NCBI GenBank assembly: GCA_964017155.1
Contig: OZ024854.1
Location: forward strand, 49,298,567 to 49,362,566
DNA from: Oasisia sp. SBJ-2009
Lineage: Eukaryota; Annelida; Polychaeta; Sabellida; Siboglinidae
DNA: 64,000 nucleotides
Direction of reading: 5' to 3'
A model generated the notes under the pieces. That model ran no database searches. It saw only the letters and a list, made by a program, of their open reading frames with translations, and was not told where the DNA came from. The translations under genes were made by a program, and so were the position numbers. How positions within the stretch are numbered: the first letter of the stretch is position 1; the number at the start of each line of letters is the position of its first letter. Shown in pieces: positions 26,004 through 63,392 of the stretch.

Positions 26004-26120
26004 ATGGCGGCACAGACACCTCATGACAATGAATCCGACAGTTGGTCAGTTGTGTGTAACTCGCCCGGTAGGCAGCCTTGCCCAGTGCAACAGTTGAACA
26101 CCAGTTACGGGTCCAATTGA
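26004..26120 (+). other. Upstream open reading frame in the presumed cyclase 5' leader
   Basis: ATGGCGGCA at 26004 opens a 38-residue frame that stops at 26118-26120, 165 bases before the main ATG. If the leader is unspliced here, it could lower translation of the main frame. Confidence 0.3.
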
Positions 26121-26285
26121 ACGATTTCACACAAGAGAAAGTCGGAACCTTTCCATCCCTGACTCCGGCTTCGACGTGTGGTTTTGATTAAGGTAGCCTA
26201 CGCCGAAGGAGTACACTGTCGTTGACCAACGGTCAGCACCTCTTTTGACCATACGACAAACAGACTCATAAGTGAACCAAGCAAA

Positions 26286-51711
<25,426 letters not shown>

Positions 51712-52093
51712 TCCGGTTGTGCGCAGTGGGAAGAAAGGCATCGCTCGTCCTGAACCTTGCACCACGACGCTAACACTCGACTGTTCCGACAGGACAATTG
51801 CTGGCGTCTGGCTGTAGGGCTTGGTAGACATTGGCCAGTCTTTTAAGAACATTCCCGAGAAGTAAAATCAACGCACAGTGACGAGACAGTGGCTTTGGAA
51901 TGAAGTAAACAGCAATGTTTGGTATGTTTGAAACATCCGGTGTCATTCGCATCTCGATGTACGTGCTTGTGATACTGACTCAGAGGTCACGACTTGAACG
52001 CTTGAAGTATAATAAGACAAGCAGAAGCATTTCACTTTGCAACATGACGCAGCTTCGTGAACTGTGAAATGCTTAATATAATTCTTATATAGA

Positions 52094-52099
52094 AATAAA
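52094..52099 (+). promoter_or_regulatory. Candidate polyadenylation signal AATAAA of the cyclase gene
   Basis: First AATAAA after the stop, about 385 bases downstream, in AT-rich DNA. Confidence 0.5.
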
Positions 52100-53684
52100 A
52101 TATCCGTGTTTATCACACGGCATTATATCGAAGTGAACTGTACTTGATTTGATTCAAACACATGTTTATATAATGTTGTTTTTTCAGACAACCTGACAAT
52201 ATGCGGTAAAATAATAAATAGTATATTATAATAAAAAAGGCCCATTGTTGCCGCGCGTGAGACATACAGTAATGTCGCCAATTGCAATGTTCTGTATAAC
52301 GGGATTCAACAGATTTTCAGTCGCATTTACACGAAATTATAGTAGCAGTTACGAACATGTGGCTAGTGTTACACATGCAAACTGTTCAATGCCATGTAGG
52401 AATCAATGCAAGCAATAACAAACTTGCAAATCAAATCGTATCAGCGCAGGAATCGGTTAGTAAATTCCCAGTCGCGACGTCATTGCAGAGGTATTCCCCA
52501 TTCGACTTTCATGTCCGTCTTCATTATGGATTCTTAGCTTTAGCAGACAATGGTTTAATTTTAGCTCAAAGCTCCGCCTCATCCAATAACTAATCACAAA
52601 GAACACGCCCAAGGTATAGACATTTAACTTTTTTCACGACCGTGTAAACACAATGAACTGATATGCGCTGATTAACCACCGTTGTACCAAGACTACAACT
52701 AGCGGGTAGTTGTGTGCACTCAGTAATAGAGATTGTATTGGATTACTTCCCATTTTCTCATCCAGGTAAATATATCCTGTTAGATATACAGTTACATACA
52801 TATTGAACTCATTGCTGAATACTCTTAAATATATATATTAATATATACATATATATATATTTGGTATATCGTTTTATTCTATTGTCATAGTAAAATATAT
52901 TTGGTACATCGCTTTATTGTGTTATAGTAAACGGCGCAAGCATACTCGAACTGTGGCAGTGAATGTATGCTTATTATTATTACTTATTCAGTCTCCGTTG
53001 CCGGAGAAGAAACATTAGATATTATACATACATATTCATACATATATATATATATATATAAAAGACACGGCGAAGAATAAAATTAATGTTTAATAAAATA
53101 GATAGCAACAATAAGCAGAATGGCATAATACATAAAGCTCAGTGTATGTTGTGTATATCAGTTAAAAGAAAGACGCGTAGCGTACTATATTAGAGTGCAG
53201 TGGTTAAGAGATGAACTAAAACATGTTCATGTGAATGTGGTTGGTAACATTATCGGTAAATAAAAGGTGTATAATTGAGTCAACATGACAATCATTATTT
53301 GCCACACTAAGATATGAATTGAGAATAAAAAAACTCGTTTAGTGGGCGACTCGCCCCCAGATACCCCCCTATCCAGCAGTCCCGGGTACCGTTACAACAT
53401 TCAAAATAAAAACGAGACAACAAATGCTGCGTCAGTCGACGCGCTGGACTTTCTACTTTAAATAGTATGTTGTACAAGAATATATATTAGGATATACATT
53501 AAAACAATGGAACAGAACATTTTATTACAGCAAGATTGCAAGCATGCCAGTGTAGTCGATGCTGGGACAATTTATTCGTACTGAAATGTCTTATAATCTT
53601 CGTAATTTACGACAATCTTCTGGTAGGTCAGTAAGTCACGTACACCTTGCAATTTTTTGGAAGTGTTAGTTCGTTTTCATAGAC
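52100..53684. other. Intergenic AT-rich DNA between the two genes
   Basis: Short AT tracts near 52830-52860 and 53040-53060. No coding sequence recognised. Confidence 0.4.
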
Positions 53685-54190
53685 ATGGCAATAACTCAAA
53701 CAAACAATATAAAACGATCATGGCATTGGCTCCCTGTGCACTATCGCATTATTTTCGAGATTTGTACAATAGCCTTTCCAAGTCCTCTCATCTACACAAC
53801 CAGCATTTATAAATTCTATGTTCACTCAAGGAATAAATCCCATACAGCTACGATCAATCAGAAATAACATTTTTTTTACATATTCCTCTAGTGAAAATAC
53901 AAGCTGGAACAGGAGCTTTTTCGGTTGCCGCTTCCAACTGTGTGAAATTTGTTTCCTGCCAGCGTCAAATTAGAAGGAAATATCGTTTCACATCGCCGCT
54001 GTCTAAAACCCTATCTCTTTAGTACTCCTTAGCCTCCTGACACTTTCACAATATGTCAACGACTCTTGCATTGCTTACGATTACGAGATTGCTTAATCCC
54101 TTGGTTTTGTCGCGACACTTAGCTTGATCTTCGATGATATTTGGCGCATGAAAAAGTCATTATTATTGAATTGAATTATATTAAATTGAG
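53685..54190 (+). pseudogene. CR1-like LINE 3' remnant with frameshifts
   Basis: It reads KRSWHWLPVHYRIIFEICTI, then after decay GAFSVAAS, LPAS and SHRRCLKPYLF (ending about 54020) in three different frames. HWLPV-x-YRI-x-F, AFSVAA...LP and LK-x-YLF are the standard C-terminal landmarks of CR1/L2-like reverse transcriptase proteins. ATTGA-type repeats at about 54159-54189 look like the element's 3' tail. Confidence 0.75.
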
Positions 54191-54215
54191 CATTTAATCG
54201 AAACAGAAATGTATA

Positions 54216-54221
54216 TTTATT
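54216..54221 (-). promoter_or_regulatory. Candidate polyadenylation signal of the hotdog gene
   Basis: AATAAA on the - strand, about 33 bases past the stop codon at 54254; a second overlaps at 54220-54225. Confidence 0.55.
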
Positions 54222-54253
54222 TATTTTAAATTCACTTTTCAAAAAAACCTAAA

Positions 54254-55029
54254 TCACAGTTTTGCCTGAGGTATTGCGTCAACCGAGAAACGAAGGTTAC
54301 AGTGGTAGACGATGTCATCTTGCCGTCGTATCTGGAACTGTACTAGATCTGGGTGCTGTTGCCAGCCGTGAACGACGAGGTCGTCGCCGGCGAGGCACTC
54401 GCGGGCGTGGAATGTATCGGCGGCCGTGATCCTCTGCGCCCAGTCGTCTCGGTGAGCGTCGCGCAAGGCGGCAAGGGGACCGACGAGCGGTGCCTCATCC
54501 ACACACCGCAGGCACTCCCGCAAGTAGACCTTGTTGTTGACGTGGTGGAATGAGTCGATGTCGTCCTCGCGCACCCGATACGCGTGGCTGAACGTCATGC
54601 GTGGCAACCGCTGCACGGCGTAGACGGGCATCGGTACGTCGCCGGAGTTGTGCTCGGAGAAGGCATCGCGGAACCAGCGCGGCACTCGCACCGACCTACG
54701 TGTCGCGCTGTTAGTGAGCACCATTCGACTCAACATCGACCCCAACACCGTATCGTCGAACGTATCGATTAAATCCGCCTTCAGCAGCAGACACGACTTG
54801 CTGAACCCTTCCAGTGTCAGCGACAGCTTCAGCGGTGCGTTCTGGTAGCAGCCATGCCTGTAGCGCTTCTCCAGTTCGCTGGAGACATAGTTGATGCCGC
54901 CTAGTATTACTGGTGTCGTCGACTGGAGGATGTTAGTCCGGCCGCTGACATCGAGGAAGTCAGTCTCTTCGAACACTTGAATCCGCCAGTTTTCAATGAT
55001 CAGTAATAGTTTAATGATGTTCGGATCAT
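54254..55029 (-). CDS. Hotdog gene exon 2 (both hotdog domains, stop)
   Basis: The - strand acceptor TTCTCTTTCAG lies just before 55029. Coding runs from Asp31 (split codon G|AT) through two hotdog domains to TGA at 54256-54254. The exon is GC-rich from 54280 to 54950, unlike the flanks. The frame also runs on upstream into an AT microsatellite, but that part is intron. Confidence 0.85.
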
Positions 55030-55113
55030 CTGAAAGAGAAGATTCAGTATGACTGTCTTGGATAGGCAGGTTTTTGCATTGAAGGGGGCCACCCGACAAC
55101 CAAGCAAACTCTG

Positions 55114-55170
<57 letters not shown>

Positions 55171-58100
55171 AAATTCAAAGTTCAAACCCAACTCGCTTAA
55201 AATGAATGACAACCAAGTTCACTGGCCAATGTAGCTGGCAGTTCAGCATAACCATTCACAGAAGGCATCAGAGTTTGAAAAAAGTAGGAGTGAAACGACA
55301 CATTATTAAAAAGACACAACCCAAAGCTCCTACATAACATCAGCCTATATCCGGCCACCATATTCTGCACGCTACTCTCCCAAACTTACTGACAAAGACC
55401 ATGGTAAATACCAACATGTAGTCACTTACTCATAAAAGTGGAGGTTGGAGTGAAAGAAAGTTCTAAGAAGACATTGGTGAGGAGTACATGGGCTGGTTAC
55501 GTGGAAAAAATGGGAGATGGAGAACTGGTAAAGAGAGCAGTGCCCGGAAAGTGGAGGGGAAATTAAGATGAGGAAGACCGAAATTGCGATTTGGTTTGCA
55601 TTAAAAGTGACCTAGAAAGAGTGGAAGAATATAAAAAATAGATAGAAGGAATTGGAGACTGCTGACAGAGAACGTTAAAAAGTAAAGTGAGAGGAAGAAA
55701 AAAGACAATGGAAAAGGAAATCATGGTCAACTCACCCCTGACGGCACTGATACCAGGAAAATAATAACAACAAATGCAATTTGACCCTAGTCTAGTAACC
55801 GGGCTACCATAATTTGGAATCCTTAATAGCCATGTATAATATTTTTGTATATTCATTGAGAATAATGAAATTGTCATTGCTCTATCAATTCTTAGGCTGC
55901 AGCCAGTGACAGAAGTGGAGAATTCCAAACTTAGTGCTATTTGAATGATGACAATATATTTCAAAAGAGTACCACTGGGAAGGAAAATCTTACACATGCA
56001 TCCTGAAACTACTGTACTTTGTGACTCTATGAATGAGGCAGGGTCCTACGTTTGGGAGGCCATGGCCCCCTTGGCACCCCCTCTGGCTACGCCACTGTGG
56101 ATAGGTTTGTGTATTTTAAGAATAGGGATCGTCAAAAGCGTGTACATAGGAACACAAACTGTATACTTTGTTCTGACCTGACTTGTACAACCTACTGTGT
56201 TTCTCATTTATTAAGATAATGTTATTAATACCAAAATAGAATATATGTTCATTATGTTGATGGCAGTATACTCCTACAAAAGTAATTGTGGTTAATAAGC
56301 ACGAGGCTTTGTTCACAACTTGAATGCTGATCAAAAAAAACTTTAATTGTTTACAAAAGAGCCAACTGAATAACAAAACACCAATAAAACATTGACATAC
56401 AGAGCTAATCAGAAGTTCCTGGAATGTTCTTTGAACTTTGTATAGCTTTAGAATAACATGTCATTATTATCCCTGGCTTGAGAAGTTGATTGCAAGAAAA
56501 CGGTGACCATCACTTTAGTACGGTCAATTTTCAGTGCACATAATTTTGCCAACGTCAATTTCTTTCTGTATAAATTGAAAGTGAAATTTCAGTGCAAATT
56601 TGTTTACTGGAAGGTTCGCTGTGGTGTTGGATTTCGAATCATTTCCCTAACTCAACCAAGAAAAATATTAATTACAGCTCTAGATTAGTATTGTTATCAG
56701 CCATGATTTGAGAATGTATTAAACTAGAACACAAATGTAGTTAATTACTTTGTGGTATTTAGAGATAGTTTGTATGCTTCTCAGAGGCAGAACAGTTGAT
56801 GAATTAAGTGGTGAACTACCAGGTAGTCTTCATGTTGTGTAACGGTTTTATTAGGAAATGCTGTCAAAGCGTACATGGTCAACTAAATAAGTTAAAATAT
56901 ATAATCAAGATTAGTAGTATTGTGGCATGTGTTTGATCTGTTATTTCATATTTTGATATAAACTAATTACTATAAAAAGTATAAAGTCATTATCTTAAAT
57001 CTTATATAAAGTTATAAACATTCTAAAAAAATTACCATCTCGGTATGTATAAGAAGTACACTATGATCAATGCATTTTTAGAAATATAACACAAAATGCC
57101 ATACCTACAATTTCATATTGTTGCCTGTCTAATCACATTTCCTACTCGAATTCGCTTGATCTGCTCACATAAGAAAAATACAACACAGAAAGCAATTGGG
57201 TACAGCTGTAATTGAAGCCTATGGCACTTAATTAGTGAAGATGACAGAATACTTAGAACTACTCTTCTGATGTAGTCAGGTAGGCCTACTTTAAATAACC
57301 TATAATCTAGCAATCAACTGTGCTCACCTGATGTAAGAACCAATGCAGATCAGGTACTTAATTGCAATTAAGCTTTGTGTGTGGGTGGTGAGGAATGCTG
57401 ATTGTACCATTGTGTTTTACATAATGTACCATTGTGTTTTACATAAGTGGTAACATCTGTTTGGCTATCACTGGAGTTTTATAGCGGCCTTTAAAGCTGC
57501 TAGTACAAATAAAACAGTTTAGTAATGTTGTGTAGTTTGATTAAAATCATCAACAATATATTTATTTTACATAGCGCATATATCCATAGCAATCACAGCA
57601 CTTTACATATGACTTCATCAAGAAAACAGCTCTGATCATACGATTGTAAGGTTTGCATAGAAGTGTCACACAGCTTATAGACTTAAACCACTTATAGTCA
57701 GAACAAGTTCTTGATAATACTCATTACCACATCATTCATGCTATAGCAATTTTTTTTATTAAATTGAAATCTTGCGTTCTAACACTCTCTATTAAAATAT
57801 ACTATAATGACCTCACACTTATTTCAAGGACACGTTCTGGCCATAGAATGTTTTATACAGTCCAGATACAATAGCTTTTTTACGCAGGTACCTTTTATAA
57901 GGTTTATAATTTTCCTTGTCTACTTTTGTAAGTATTTCACACAAGACAACTTTCTAACAGTTATTTTGCGTAAAACAATTGATGGAATGTGTTAGGGGCT
58001 TTATAAATATATTAAAAATATTCCAATAATCCATTAAAAAAAATTGATAGGATCAACGCCACCCACTCGCCTCTAATAAATTAGAATATTAAGGTGAGAC

Positions 58101-59859
58101 ATTGATCTTCTTTCAGTGGTGGAGTTTCTAGAAAATTACAGGATGTACATACAGGATTCTAATTTCTTTTGAAAAGAAAGATAGTTACAACAATTACACA
58201 ACAGCTTTATTATATCAAAAAGTAACCACACATTTACAGGCGCAGCTAAAATGTATACCATAAAAGCTTAATTTGTCCATGTTTTGTGTTTACTGTGAAG
58301 TAGTAAACCCATTTTGTTTATTCCAAATGTACCCTCCAATTTTTTGGCTTATTGTTTTATTTTATTTTACAAAGCCTCTTAGACATTTAGCCTATTTAGA
58401 TACATTATGGATGAAATCTGTTTAGGTTTTGTTAAAACTGCATAAAATATTAAGATGCATGGTTAGTGGCCTACACCTAATACATACAATCTAACTTGTT
58501 GTTTTTATTTTGCTTACCATGTAAATTTTTGCTGTCACAACATATCCTGATAATCCAAACTGTTGGTATCACCACGGACTTATGTGCATATATGTCCGTG
58601 GTATCATCATATGTGGGAAACTAGAACTAGTTTTTGCCAAATATACCAAGCAACATCTACATGCCTGGGCTACCTTACCGAGTTTTGACCACATTTGCAA
58701 TACCCTGTTGTGGTTTTGTACATTTGGGTTTTGTCCTTGCATCACCTTACCTGTCACTATAGTATTACTCAGAGATGGAATAGTTACAATACAAATGTAA
58801 TTGATTACAAGTATGAAGATGCATGAGTATGATTATGAGTACAACTACTCAGAAAACAAATGTAATCGATATTACAATTAACAATGATTATTTTCATGAT
58901 TACTTTAAGGAAGATATATCAAATAATATTTTTAGATGAGAACCTTGTCAAGTAGAACACAACAGAGTGAAATAAATATTTATAACATATGTTACCAAGC
59001 AGCAGAGAATGGAACTGCTATGTAGCCGCTACAGTGTAGAGAGGGCAGAGGGGAAAGTATTGTTTGCTAAGGCAGTTAATTTGACTTTGCCAATATCCAC
59101 CTCTTGTTCCAAGTCTGCTACCCTAGCTCCAGGGACAATCCAGGTACAGTGCAATGTGTGCACACACACTGATTGAACCGTTGCCGAACAGGTCACTATA
59201 GGGTCACAGAATTATAAATTCATAGCATCAGACAAAACTTCAAATTTCCTCTGTCTAAAATGTCAAGTACAAATACACATTACACTAATAACCTTTCAAA
59301 CACGGAAATTCAGAGTTACCAGGGTATCTCATATGCTTGAAATGGATGTGTAAAATATTGTAATGCTTTGAATATTTTTTATATCCGTTTATTTTAATGT
59401 TTTAAACTATTTACTATTTTTAATAAGTTTATTCAAATAATCACAGAAAATGTTTTAATATCTTAAATTATTAAAATTAGTTTTATAGATACATAATGTA
59501 TATTATTTACATTATAATTTATATATATTTATGCTAATGTCTTAAATAAAAATTATTTCAATCTATTTTTAACAACTATACTTTGCATGTTTTATGTACA
59601 CATTCCTATCTCTATGATTCCCCAGAGTGAAATTAAACCATTATTATTATAAACCATTATTACACTAGTCCAGTCCAAGAAGAGCAGAGGCCAGAGGCAG
59701 AGCGTCGAGATCTGCTCTCAGCTCTGTAACCCCCCCCCCCCCCCCCCCCGAGACTGCCAGAGGCTCACCTGTCCTAAGCCATGAACCAAAGATGCTTCGT
59801 GGAACTATCAAATCGGTTTTTGCCTTATCTGCAGAAACGATTTCTGACCGTTCGTACAT
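54254..59859 (-). CDS. Double hotdog-fold (acyl thioesterase-like) protein, two exons, 288 aa
   Basis: The joined - strand exons 59859-59769 and 55029-54254 make 867 bases. The second hotdog, about 175-285, has AYRVREDDIDSFHHVNNKVY: the D-x-x-x-H-V-N-N-x-x-Y pattern of 4HBT/FatA-FatB-like acyl thioesterases, with Asp189, His193 and Asn195-196. The first, about 45-150, begins RIQVFEETDFLDVSGRTNI, which aligns with the same pattern but lacks the His and one Asn. It looks like a degenerate duplicate, as in other tandem-hotdog proteins. The expected role is hydrolysis of acyl-CoA or acyl-ACP thioesters, or a non-catalytic relative. No signal peptide is evident. Substrate and ortholog are not recognised. 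The exon join rests on phase and donor quality. Confidence 0.65.
55117..55168. repeat. (AT)n microsatellite (intron of hotdog gene)
   Basis: About 52 bases of AT, roughly 90 bases upstream of the exon 2 acceptor on the - strand. Confidence 0.95.
55455..55680 (+). pseudogene. Decayed LINE C-terminal fragment, opposite strand in the hotdog intron
   Basis: Reads TLVRSTWAGYVEKMGDGELV, then KRAVPGKW, stops, then DLERVEEYKK and, in another frame, NWRLLTENVKK. This follows the R-W-x-G-H-V-x-R-M...DLE-R...NWR order seen at the C-terminus of craft/R2-like and related LINE proteins. In-frame stops and a frameshift show it is dead. Confidence 0.6.
56040..56097 (-). mobile_element. Possible hAT-type terminus (single end)
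   Basis: Read on the - strand from 56097: CAGTGGCGTAGCCAGAGGGG, followed by a G-rich stretch. This resembles the CAGTGGCG-type ends of some hAT elements. I did not find the matching other end or a target duplication. Confidence 0.3.
56100..59729. other. Intron of the hotdog gene, mostly plain AT-rich DNA
   Basis: I found no nested gene. A near-perfect 32-base palindrome sits at 58571-58602 and a 22-base tandem duplication (ACCATTGTGTTTTACATAA) near 57405-57447. Confidence 0.4.
58571..58602. repeat. 32-bp near-perfect palindrome
   Basis: ACCACGGAC ... GTCCGTGGT with a self-complementary TATGTGCATATA centre: one mismatch and one wobble over 16 base pairs. Confidence 0.85.
59730..59749. repeat. 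Poly-C tract (20 bases), poly-G in the hotdog transcript
   Basis: It lies about 18 bases into intron 1 of the hotdog gene, right after the donor when read on the - strand. Confidence 0.95.
59769..59859 (-). CDS. Hotdog gene exon 1 (start)
   Basis: ATG at 59859-59857 follows an in-frame TGA and encodes MYERSEIVSADKAKTDLIVP then RSIFGSWLRT. It ends AGGACAG before the strong donor GTGAGC. The one leftover base G joins AT of exon 2 to give Asp, so phase agrees. Homology alone does not prove this exon. Confidence 0.5.
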
Positions 59860-61550
59860 GGGGGTATCTACAGTGTTTCAGGATTTGTCAAAAGGCAGAA
59901 TATGAGATATCCGTCCAGTAGGTCAAACCAGTTCAAGTCTAGGTTTGGGAAATGGTCCGAGTGGCCCTCTGGACGCGGTGGCGCCACATCGCGGAAACGG
60001 TGGAATCATATCGATACATTATCGCGGATCGAATTAATTTTTCTCAAACACTTCTCATTATGTGGATCATTATAAAACGGCACTAAAAATCATTAAATAA
60101 TAAGTACAATAGAATCATATAACTTATCGTAATAATATAGGTATATTTTTACCATCATGTAAACGCTTGTTAATATAAACCAATCACCTTTCCAAGAAAG
60201 ATTCGCACCAGTTTGTTGTTGTCATGGCTTTATCAGTACACTTCCTGTTTAGTTACTCAATCGTGCCGCTGGTTCGAATTATACAACGGTAATCACCACT
60301 TGAAATGATCAGTGCCTATTTTTGGCAAACGAAGGTTATAGATAAAGCTTAATGCGTTAAATAATTTACGAGTTGTCGTACATGGAAGGCCAGTTTGGTA
60401 AACCTTTCTCCTTATAGTCACACTTCACCGTTCACGTTCTTGGTAACAATCAACCTCTACCTGAAACGATAAACTGTTCATCAAGTCTTGACTAGCCGCG
60501 TTCAACAAGGTGAGGATATGCCGATCGCGAGGGCGTCGTACGTAGATAGGCAGGCACATGTCATATCTATGTGTGTTTGTTGTAGTTCCAGTTCTAGTTG
60601 TTTCCAGCACTCGGCAGGTTTTTATTAACAAGCTGACAGTGACAACATGTCATGTGCACACACCACCGGCACCACCCCGCCCCTATCACACCCCCACCCT
60701 GACCCTGGAGCTCCAACACTGACTTATGCTTTTCCCCATCCACTCCACCTAAATCCCATATTCCCGAGCACAAACACCCTTATTTCACTTCCATAACATG
60801 AAGCTAGCCATCCTGAAATCGACCAACCAATTGAACCATACTAGACTCTACTGTCTAGACTAGTGCGTGTTGCTCCAGTGGGGTTTTGCACTACAAAAGA
60901 TGAGACTCGGAATTAACTGACTATATAGTCTGTTTATATTGTGGTTACAATAAATTATTATGATCTATGCTCTACATTCTAATTAATATTTTTACACTAA
61001 ATTGGTTATTTGTAAAAAGAAATGTTGTTTTATACATAAAGATAACATGTGTCGATCACTTATATAGTTGTAGCGTTTGCGGGATAACACCCCGCCACCA
61101 AATCGTATCGTTTGGCGCGAGCGGTCGGCACGGAGGCGTCTAGTGGCGGACTCGGGCACACGTTCACTCACTCAGTCTAACCAGTCTAACACCAACAATA
61201 TATATAAGGTTTCTACAGTTTATTACATCAAAATCCTACCAGTACAAATCTAAGACACTCACTAAAATACTTCACTAACTAAACCAATATAAACACAATA
61301 CAAATGTGACGGTACTGACAGCGTGTTTGACACGCGATCAAGCAAAGAACTCACCCACAGGTGTGGTGTGGTTCCTCAATCAGAGCACAATATGCCTCGT
61401 ACGGCACAACTTCTTTCAGCACAATGGACTGTGACAGTATCTTTGTCACAGGGCGCTCTGGAGCGGCGTGTTTCGGGGTGAACAGCGTATGTGTGTGTTC
61501 CCCGACAAATGGCCCCAGTAGTCAACCTCGAATCATTAAAATACTCCCTA
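59860..61550. other. Upstream of the hotdog gene; no gene recognised
   Basis: CpG-containing stretches at about 59980-60010 and 61080-61160. A - strand AATAAA at about 61219 with GC-rich neighbours could belong to an LTR fragment, but no terminal repeats were found. Confidence 0.35.
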
Positions 61551-62638
61551 CCCAGATAGCAAGCCTACGTTGGCCCAATGTTGGCCCAACTATGGTACCG
61601 TTGGCATAATGTTGGCGTTGGGTGAACAACGTTGGGCCAACATTGGGCCAATGATGTACCGCCAACATAAATTTCAAATAAACTGAGTTTGATATTATTA
61701 ATGTTGGTACAGGGGTGGTTCAATTAATGACACAATCCACATAATTATACAGTTAAATTTTCAGTTATACAAATTTGGACTAACGTTGGGCCAACGTTGG
61801 GCCAACATTGGCATTTTACATTGGGCCAACATTGGCAAAATACGTGGGGCCAACGTCATTTTGCTCGTTGGCCCTACGTTGGCCCAACATGTTGGGCCAA
61901 CGTTGGGCCAACGTTGGCAAATTATAATCCAATGTTGGGCCAACGTTGGGCCAACGTTGGCATTTTACATTGGGCCAACGTTGGCAACATACGTTGGGCC
62001 AACGTCATTTTGCTCGTTGGCCCTACGTTGGCCCAACATGTTGGGCCAACGTTGGGCCAACGTTGGCAAATTATAATCCAATGTTGGGCCAACGTTGGCA
62101 TTTTACATTGGGCCAACGTTGGCAACATACGTTGGGCCAACGTCATTTTGCTCGTTGGCCCTACGTTGGCCCAACATGTTGGGCCAACGTTGGCAACATA
62201 CGTTGGGCCAACGTCATTTTGCTCGTTGGCCCTACGTTGGCCCAACATGTTGGGCCAACGTTGGGCCAACGTTGGCAAATTATAATCCAATGTTGGGCCA
62301 ACGTTGGCATTTTACATTGGGCCAACGTTGGCAACATACGTTGGGTCAACGTCATTTTGCTCGTTGGCCCTACGTTGGCCCAACATGTTGGGCCAACATT
62401 GGGCCAACGTTGGCAAATTATAATCCAATGTTGGGCCAACGTTGGCATTTTACATTGGGCCAACGTTGGCAACATACGTTGGGCCAACGTCATTTTGCTC
62501 GTTGGCCCAACATGTTGGGCCAACGTTGGCAAATTATAATCCAATGTTGGGCTAACGTTGGCACATTTTAATCCAATGATGGCCCAACGTTGGGTTTGTG
62601 TTGGGCCAACGTTGGCCCAATATTGGGCCAACGTAAGC
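61551..62638. mobile_element. MITE-like element built from GGGCCAACGTTGG words
   Basis: The left end is TA|CCCAGATAGCAAGC then CTACGTTGGCCCAATGTTGG. The right end, read inverted, is AAGCTTACGTTGGCCCAAT but lacks the final GCTATCTGGG. The interior is a higher-order array: the core ATTTTGCTCGTT occurs at 61858, 62007, 62145, 62216, 62354 and 62492 (steps 149, 138, 71, 138, 138). Between the cores are alternating TTGGGCCAACG and CGTTGGCCCAA palindromes plus AAATTATAATCCAATG linkers. No transposase. Open frames of 122-197 codons (WANVGPT repeats) are artefacts. Confidence 0.85.
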
Positions 62639-62822
62639 TTAATATGTGTATGTGGTTTTTATGTTCAGCCAGCATTAACTGGCTTAACGAATATATTTTT
62701 GGTCTTGTGTTCAGAAGCTACATGTTTCTTATATAGCACACAGGTCTTGGTTTTTAAAAATGGTTTATTAATATGGAACTGCTCATAACATATGATACCG
62801 TCACATCACTAAACTTCAATAC

Positions 62823-63192
62823 ACCCACACACAAGCACACATTCACATACATCTACATACACACCACCACAGCTACATGCACACAACAGCATAGCACACA
62901 CCACACACACACACACACACACGCACGCACGCACATGTACACACACATCCACACACTCACACACATACTCAGTCACTCACACGTACACATTACACAACTA
63001 CACACACACTCGCACACACTCGGTCACTCACACACACGTTTACACACATACACATGCACATGCACATGCACATGCACATGCACATGCACATGCACATAAG
63101 CACCACACACACACACACCACATAAACACACATATGCACACCTATGTATGCATCAACACAAATGTGCACACACTCGTATGCACATACATGTG

Positions 63193-63238
<46 letters not shown>

Positions 63239-63389
63239 CACACGTGTATGTGTGCATATGCATGCACACATGGATCGATTTGCAGGTATACACATATATA
63301 GACAACCAACACACACACACATAGACAACATATAAACATCACACACACCACATATACACATCCACACAACTACACTTATGCACAAACAT
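62823..63389. repeat. CA-rich microsatellite region with (CACATG)n
   Basis: Degenerate CA-rich DNA containing about eight CACATG hexamers at 63050-63097 and an AT tract at about 63207-63234. Confidence 0.9.
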
Positions 63390-63392
63390 GTA

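Noticed and set aside
61786..62631. WANVGPT / LGQRW repeat frames on both strands
   Set aside because: Translations of palindromic GGGCCAACG words in a MITE-like element.
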